Source of the DNA: JBBIMS01 sp964531645
GTDB lineage: Bacteria > Acidobacteriota > Aminicenantia > JBFLYD01 > JBBIMS01
Length of the DNA stretch: 64,000 bases
Reading direction: 5' to 3'
NCBI GenBank assembly: GCA_964531645.1
Contig: CAZHEF010000007.1
Coordinates: 5,684 to 69,683, forward strand
A model generated the notes under the pieces. The model did not search any database. It saw only the letters and a program-made list of their open reading frames with translations, and was not told the DNA's origin. Of this stretch, positions 61,553-64,000 are shown one piece after another (positions within the stretch are counted from its first letter, which is position 1; every line of letters starts with the position of its first letter). The position numbers and the translations under genes were made by a program.

Positions 61553-62545
61553 TTAGTAATTGTAAATATCTGGCTTGAACATATTAATATTTCTCGAAAT
61601 CCACTCAATTGTCTTTCTAAGACCTTCATTTAGAGAAATTTTCGGCTTCCAGTTCAAGAGTTTTTGAGCTTTTTTATTGTCAGCTCTGAGCTTCTCAACT
61701 TCGCTTTTTTCCGGCCTTACCCTTGATTTGTCAAACTTAATTTTTATATCCTTGCCAATCAAAGAAACTATTTTATCTGTAAGCTCTCCAATTGAGATCT
61801 CGAAATTAGAACCAATATTTATTACTTCCCCCAGAACTTTATCGTCTGCTTCAGCAAGTTTAATAAAACCTTCGACGGTATCCAAAACATATGTGAGGTC
61901 TCTTGTAGGATGGCTTGAACCAATGAAAACCTCCTTTCCTGTTAATGCTTGTGTCACAATGGTGGGTATAATTGCTCTTGCAGACTGTCTTGGTCCGTAG
62001 GTATTAAAAGGACGAATAATCGTAACAGGCAATTCATAGGAAAGGTAAAATGACTCGGCTATTTTATCTGCAGCAATTTTACTCGCAGAGTAAGGAGACT
62101 GAGCATTTAAAGGGTGCTTCTCATCAATAGGAGTATAATGCGCTGTTCCATAAACTTCTGATGTTGAGGTATGGATTATTCTTTTGATCTTGTTCTCCTT
62201 TGCTGCCACTAAAACATTCAATGTGCCGATAATATTTGTTTCCATTATCTCTCTTGGATGTATATATGAATAAGGAATTGGTATTAAAGCAGCTAAATGG
62301 AAAATAATATCTTTTTCTTTCGCAGCCCACCTTACAGCATCGCTATCTCTTATATCCCCTGCTATTATTTTTATTCTTTTCCTGGTCTCTTCAGGAAAAA
62401 ACTCTATCATCCCCCAATCATTTCTTGAGTTATATCTTACAAATGCATAAACATCTGCGCCCAGTTCAACCAATTTTTCTACTAAATGGCTTCCTATAAA
62501 GCCACCAGCTCCAGTAACTAAAATCCTTTTATTTTTCCAGTCCAT
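61553..62545 (-). CDS. NAD-dependent 4,6-dehydratase, LegB-like (TIGR04180 type)
   Basis: A 330-residue extended SDR: VTGAGGFIGSHLVEKLVELGADV, YNSRNDWGMIEFFP, AGDIRDSDAVRWA, HLAALIPIPYSYIHPREI, TNIIGTLNVL, STSEVYGTA and catalytic YSASK. The YNSRNDWG, IPYSY and SAYDI-like blocks match enzymes that make legionaminic, bacillosamine or related 4-keto-6-deoxy sugars from UDP-GlcNAc. It is the first gene of the LegB-nucleotidyltransferase-epimerase-GT2 run, likely for a surface glycan. Aminotransferase and synthase genes for legionaminic acid itself are not in the window. Confidence 0.85.
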   Translation of the reverse strand: MDWKNKRILVTGAGGFIGSHLVEKLVELGADVYAFVRYNSRNDWGMIEFFPEETRKRIKIIAGDIRDSDAVRWAAKEKDIIFHLAALIPIPYSYIHPREIMETNIIGTLNVLVAAKENKIKRIIHTSTSEVYGTAHYTPIDEKHPLNAQSPYSASKIAADKIAESFYLSYELPVTIIRPFNTYGPRQSARAIIPTIVTQALTGKEVFIGSSHPTRDLTYVLDTVEGFIKLAEADDKVLGEVINIGSNFEISIGELTDKIVSLIGKDIKIKFDKSRVRPEKSEVEKLRADNKKAQKLLNWKPKISLNEGLRKTIEWISRNINMFKPDIYNY

Positions 62546-62837
62546 TATATAATTTTTCTGAAAAGATAAAATTTCTACAGTTTAAAAATAAAATCTTTCT
62601 TGTCCAATTAATCATTGATTTTACTGCAAAATAAGCATTCTCTCTCATTTCAACAGTAGTTAATGATTATAATTGTTTAGCAAGACAATGTCAAATTTCT
62701 CTATGCGGGGGTAGCGTAAGATTTATTGTGTAAAATTCATGAAATGAGTATTCACTATGGACGGTTCCAAACAGTTAACTTAGGTAAAGTCATCAAATTC
62801 ATGTAAAGAGTCAAAATCTAAAGAGCAATTCGATCTC
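62546..62837. other. Non-coding region with a possible solo IS end
   Basis: About 290 bases hold no gene. GCGGGGGTAGCGTAAGATTT (62705-62724) followed by ATTGTGTAAAATTC and then ATGGACGGTTCC resemble the outer ends of IS256/mutator-type elements, as far as I can recall. No matching inverted end and no transposase are present. Confidence 0.3.
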
Positions 62838-62866
62838 TTGAGAGGTGTTAAAAATAATTATAAAAT
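62838..62866 (+). promoter_or_regulatory. Promoter of the SGNH gene (leaderless)
   Basis: TTGAGA (62838-62843), a 17-base spacer, TAAAAT (62861-62866), then 6 bases to the ATG at 62873. No ribosome site is present. Confidence 0.55.
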
Positions 62867-62872
62867 TTATAG

Positions 62873-63961
62873 ATGATTTTTATGGGATTGCTAAAATCTG
62901 GAGTAAGAAAGACCAAAAATTTTTTCTTTTTTGTCCTTTTCAATTCTATTTTAATTTTGTTAATCCTCTATGGCTTAGAGATTTTCCTTAGAATTAAAGA
63001 CCCGCAGAGGGAAATTCAGAGTCGTTTTAGTGGAGGGAACAGAGAGATCCAGATCACAAAGGAAGGATGGGGAATTCTAAATGGGAAAGTTGTCTCCTCC
63101 TGGGGTTGTCCTGTTTACTTTAACAATTTTAGACTCAAAGGTCCATTTTCTTTCAGACAGAAATCGTTTGAGATTCCCAAGCCAGAGGGGACATTCAGGA
63201 TAATGATTCTTGGAGACTCCTTCAGCTGGGGGGTTGGGATGCCAGAGGAGAAAAGATATTCCAATATTCTTGAAAGACTTTTAAATTCTAAATTTAAATT
63301 TAAAAAATTCGAGGTTATAAATTTAAGTGTTCTTGGTTTCTGCACAGTGGAAAAGAGCAAACTTTTAAGAAATATGAAAGATATGGTTCAGCCAGATCTC
63401 ATAATAGTTGGATTCTGTATTAACGATCCAAAACCAGGACCACAGATATCGAGCCCCGAAAGGATAGAATTTGAAAGAAAGACGGGGAAAAGCCTGGGAT
63501 CTGTTTTAAGATTTTTAGGTAAAATTGGACTTTCAAAACTTGCAGATTTAATCTATAAATCAGTATGGAAATTTGCTGAAATTTCAGATATTATCCCCAC
63601 CTGGCAGGAAGTGGTAGATAGAGCCTATAACCCTAAATCTAAGGAGTGGAATGATTTTTTGAAAGCTTTAAGAGATATAAAAAATATATCCGATGAATTG
63701 GGTTTACCTCCTCCAATTTTTGCTGTACTAAACCATGGGACATCCGCAAGTAAACCTACCAATTATAACAAACCTGATAAAGAACTAAGACTCTATTTAA
63801 AATGGTGGCATCAAGCAGAGAAGGCTGCAAAAAAGAAAGGTTTTATAACCTGTAATATGGAGGAGGAAATAAAGAGAGAGCTTTCAAATACTCCTCTTGG
63901 AGTTAATAAATGGGATGCCCACCCTTCTGAAAAACTTCATGAAGTCTCAGAAATTCCGTAA
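62873..63961 (+). CDS. Membrane-anchored SGNH/GDSL hydrolase family protein
   Basis: A 362-residue protein with one N-terminal membrane helix (about 17-40, KNFFFFVLFNSILILLILYG). An SGNH domain follows with block I MILGDSFSWGVG, then VINLSVLGFCTVEK and VGFCINDPKPG (block III, Asn-Asp). The C-terminal WDAHPSEKLHEV contains DxxH with Asp and His in place. It ends soon after (SEIP), a few residues shorter than most relatives, which continue with a last helix. It may be an O-acyltransferase or esterase acting on the surface glycan encoded by the divergent cluster. Confidence 0.8.
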   Translation: MIFMGLLKSGVRKTKNFFFFVLFNSILILLILYGLEIFLRIKDPQREIQSRFSGGNREIQITKEGWGILNGKVVSSWGCPVYFNNFRLKGPFSFRQKSFEIPKPEGTFRIMILGDSFSWGVGMPEEKRYSNILERLLNSKFKFKKFEVINLSVLGFCTVEKSKLLRNMKDMVQPDLIIVGFCINDPKPGPQISSPERIEFERKTGKSLGSVLRFLGKIGLSKLADLIYKSVWKFAEISDIIPTWQEVVDRAYNPKSKEWNDFLKALRDIKNISDELGLPPPIFAVLNHGTSASKPTNYNKPDKELRLYLKWWHQAEKAAKKKGFITCNMEEEIKRELSNTPLGVNKWDAHPSEKLHEVSEIP

Positions 63962-64000
63962 ATTGGGTTTGTGGAAGGGGGTAGGGGTTGAGAAATCTTT
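63962..64000. other. Short end segment
   Basis: 39 bases to the window edge; G-rich (GAAGGGGGTAGGGGTTG). No feature can be called. Confidence 0.3.

Overview
The window looks like a chromosomal segment of an AT-rich, Gram-negative (diderm) bacterium. The diderm signs are a PilMNOPQ type IV pilus operon with an outer-membrane secretin, a TonB-dependent receptor ending in Phe, lipoproteins, an outer-membrane beta-barrel and phosphatidylethanolamine synthesis (pssA/psd). The mix of a TonB receptor with a carboxypeptidase-regulatory-like N-terminal domain, an SBBP-repeat secreted protein, secreted S8 protease, DUF362 Tat protein, methylmalonyl-CoA mutase and peptide ABC components suggests a protein/peptide-degrading anaerobe, perhaps of the Acidobacteriota/Aminicenantes type. 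That assignment is an inference; no rRNA is present.

Layout. 1-3.2 kb (minus): ABC exporter (partial), an aspartate-semialdehyde-dehydrogenase-like protein that has lost its catalytic Cys and probably starts at CTG, pssA, psd and a DUF465 protein. 3.3-7.4 kb: a Ycf46-like AAA ATPase, a secreted subtilase behind a palindrome-rich control region, and DUF4416. 7.4-9.2 kb: an accessory patch with a consensus promoter, a GC-rich structured leader, a P-loop NTPase gene whose TPR tail has been cut off by frameshifts, then tRNA-Gly(CCC). 9.3-15.7 kb: LipM-like acyltransferase, thioredoxin, truA, a Cys/Met PLP enzyme, a TIGR00725 protein, an NlpC/P60 lipoprotein, recD2 and tRNA-Val(CAC). 15.7-23.3 kb (minus): pilMNOPQ followed by two lipoproteins, a TPR protein and a Roadblock/LC7 (MglB-like) protein. 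23.4-30.8 kb: SGNH hydrolase, OppF, OppD and methylmalonyl-CoA mutase in one overlapping minus-strand run, with a divergent small protein and a peptide-binding protein. 30.9-35 kb: SBBP-repeat protein and glutamate dehydrogenase. 35.4-41.8 kb (plus): hrcA-grpE-dnaK-dnaJ-rsmE-Ser/Thr kinase. 41.8-47.7 kb: Tat-exported Ntn asparaginase, EF-G-like GTPase, TonB receptor.

47.8-51.3 kb is a graveyard. Five consecutive genes (TPR protein, DsbD_2/UreH-type membrane protein, LytS-type histidine kinase, LytTR response regulator, APC permease) are broken by about eight single-base indels and one large 3' truncation, while the flanking genes are intact. 51.3-58.7 kb: MBL hydrolase, DUF362 protein, glutamine amidotransferase, pyruvate kinase, a MoaD/ThiS-like protein and a five-PAS hybrid histidine kinase. 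58.7-62.5 kb (minus): a surface-glycan cluster (LegB-like dehydratase, nucleotidyltransferase, NAD epimerase, GT2). 62.9 kb to the end: a membrane-anchored SGNH protein.

The most notable general signals are: (i) several genes (hrcA, the MoaD-like gene, the hybrid kinase, the last SGNH gene, probably mcm and the APC permease remnant) whose -10 box lies only 6-8 nt before the ATG with no Shine-Dalgarno, i.e. probable leaderless mRNAs; (ii) the structured GC-rich leader at 7.5 kb; (iii) the clustered gene decay at 47.8-51.3 kb; (iv) dispersed intergenic repeats that form hairpins at convergent gene ends. I found no CRISPR array, integrase, complete IS or complete novel system. The best candidate for an unusual locus is the promoter-leader-NTPase-TPR patch at 7.45-9.0 kb, which is itself broken.
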